Assembly (NCBI GenBank): GCA_024400195.1
Contig: JAKSNC010000004.1
Span: forward strand, 1 to 64,000
DNA from: Bacteroidales bacterium
GTDB lineage: Bacteria > Bacteroidota > Bacteroidia > Bacteroidales > F082
Direction: 5' to 3'
Length of the DNA: 64,000 nucleotides
Shown here: positions 63,383 to 64,000 of the stretch, in pieces
Layout of the letters: the number at the start of each line of letters is the position of its first letter
How positions within the stretch are numbered: position 1 is the stretch's first letter
The notes under the pieces: model-generated
What the model was told of the DNA's origin: nothing
Seen by the model: only the letters and a program-made list of their open reading frames with translations
Database searches by the model: none
Translations under genes and position numbers: made by a program

Positions 63383-64000
63383 CTATTTTATCTTTTCGTT
63401 TTGTAAGTTAAACAATTCTTTTTGTGCTTCTATCTCCCTGCGGAGTTCTTCTTCGGTAGGCATTAGAGGCATATATTTAGCGGCAAATAAATTATCGCTA
63501 TCCCGTAATATGGAATAACGTGCAATGTCTTTGCTCGTTTCGCTACAAAGTACAATTCCTATGGTTGGATTGTCGCCTTCGGTACGTTTTAAATCATCGT
63601 ACATTCGTACATACATATCCATCTGTCCGACATCCTGATGAGTTATCTGTCCCTTTTTCAAATCAATCAGAACAAAACACTTCAAAATGTAGTTGTAGAA
63701 CACCAAATCGATATAAAAATCACCTGCATCGGTGAAGATGTGCTGTTGCCGTGCAACAAAGGCAAATCCGCGTCCCAATTCAACGAGAAAATCCTGTAGA
63801 TGTTGTATGAGTCCTTTTTCCAGCTCGGTCTCTGTAAAGTCTGTATTTTGCTTGAATCCAAGAAATTCAGCCATTATTGGACTTTTCAGGATTTCCAACT
63901 TGTCAACATTATTGTCTTTCTCGGTATTCTCAACCAACTGCGGTTGCTTGAAATGGCGTTCATAATATTGCGTGGATATGTTTCTGTCAAGTGTGCGCAC
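63383..64000 (-). CDS. DUF1016/YhcG-type nuclease, 5' end outside the window
   Basis: 205 residues of the C-terminal part are present; the N-terminus lies beyond 64000. It matches DUF1016 (YhcG): STQYYERHFKQPQLVEN, IMAEFLGFKQNTDF, LVELGRGFAFVARQQH, FYIDLVFYNYILKCFVLIDL and VGQMDMYVRMYDDLKR, which include the PD-(D/E)XK-like Asp and Lys. These proteins are often encoded beside restriction-modification systems, as here, and a link to defence or to Holliday-junction-like processing is suggested but unproven. Confidence 0.88.
   Translation of the reverse strand: MRTLDRNISTQYYERHFKQPQLVENTEKDNNVDKLEILKSPIMAEFLGFKQNTDFTETELEKGLIQHLQDFLVELGRGFAFVARQQHIFTDAGDFYIDLVFYNYILKCFVLIDLKKGQITHQDVGQMDMYVRMYDDLKRTEGDNPTIGIVLCSETSKDIARYSILRDSDNLFAAKYMPLMPTEEELRREIEAQKELFNLQNEKIK

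Noticed and set aside
1..64000. tRNA and rRNA genes
   Set aside because: Cloverleaf-like or ribosomal sequence was not seen on either strand.

Overview
The window looks like chromosomal DNA of a Bacteroidales-type member of the Bacteroidota. The evidence is TAnnTTTG-type promoters with little Shine-Dalgarno signal, type IX secretion C-terminal sorting domains on two large proteases, a DUF4290 protein, a one-piece SecDF, a MurA with Asp in place of the catalytic Cys, and a purM-prfA-pyrF cluster. I saw no rRNA, tRNA or CRISPR array.

The main find is a complete diversity-generating retroelement (DGR) at about 12.9-18.1 kb, minus strand. Reading with transcription: two secreted LPP20-like proteins (18010-17471, 17459-16404); a secreted target protein with two CsgG-like repeats and a C-terminal FGE/C-type-lectin-fold domain (16399-14771), whose last 132 bp are the variable repeat (VR); a small HRDC-domain protein (14613-14164); a DGR-type reverse transcriptase (14180-13194); and, 5 bp after its stop codon, a 132-bp template repeat (TR, 13188-13057). 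TR and VR align without gaps and differ at 14 positions. All 14 are adenines in the coding-strand TR, which is the signature of adenine-directed mutagenic homing. The RT-then-TR order, the HRDC protein in place of Avd, an inverted flank repeat shared by TR and VR, and the LPP20/CsgG-like operon make it worth study.

Layout. 0-12.5 kb: accessory ATPase/nuclease genes (67-1623, 8394-9971, 10046-10990, 11188-12309), a FISUMP lipoprotein, a dipeptidyl-peptidase-III/nicotinamidase fusion, and a secreted M28 peptidase. 12.5-18.1 kb: the DGR. 18.2-19.3 kb: another ATPase, whose promoter and first codons are duplicated at the head of the DGR operon. 19.5-31.2 kb: a housekeeping block on the plus strand (pcrA/uvrD, DUF4290, murA, grpE, dnaJ, an ABC-2 exporter pair, secDF) ending in a strong terminator.

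31.3-49.1 kb is a defence-like accessory island. It holds a WYL regulator with three tightly packed genes (unknown, deiminase, DEDDh exonuclease), a truncated transposase, several DUF4143 ATPases, a BRO/antirepressor gene, McrBC, and a 1632-residue exonuclease-RecQ-UvrD fusion. 49.3-55.8 kb returns to core genes (a PD40/OmpA protein with what looks like a dead retropepsin domain, purM, prfA, pyrF, a beta-barrel protein), followed by a secreted M6 protease on the minus strand. The right end (59.4-64 kb) carries a single-chain restriction-modification enzyme and a DUF1016/YhcG-type nuclease cut by the window edge. All family names come from reading motifs by eye; no database search was run.
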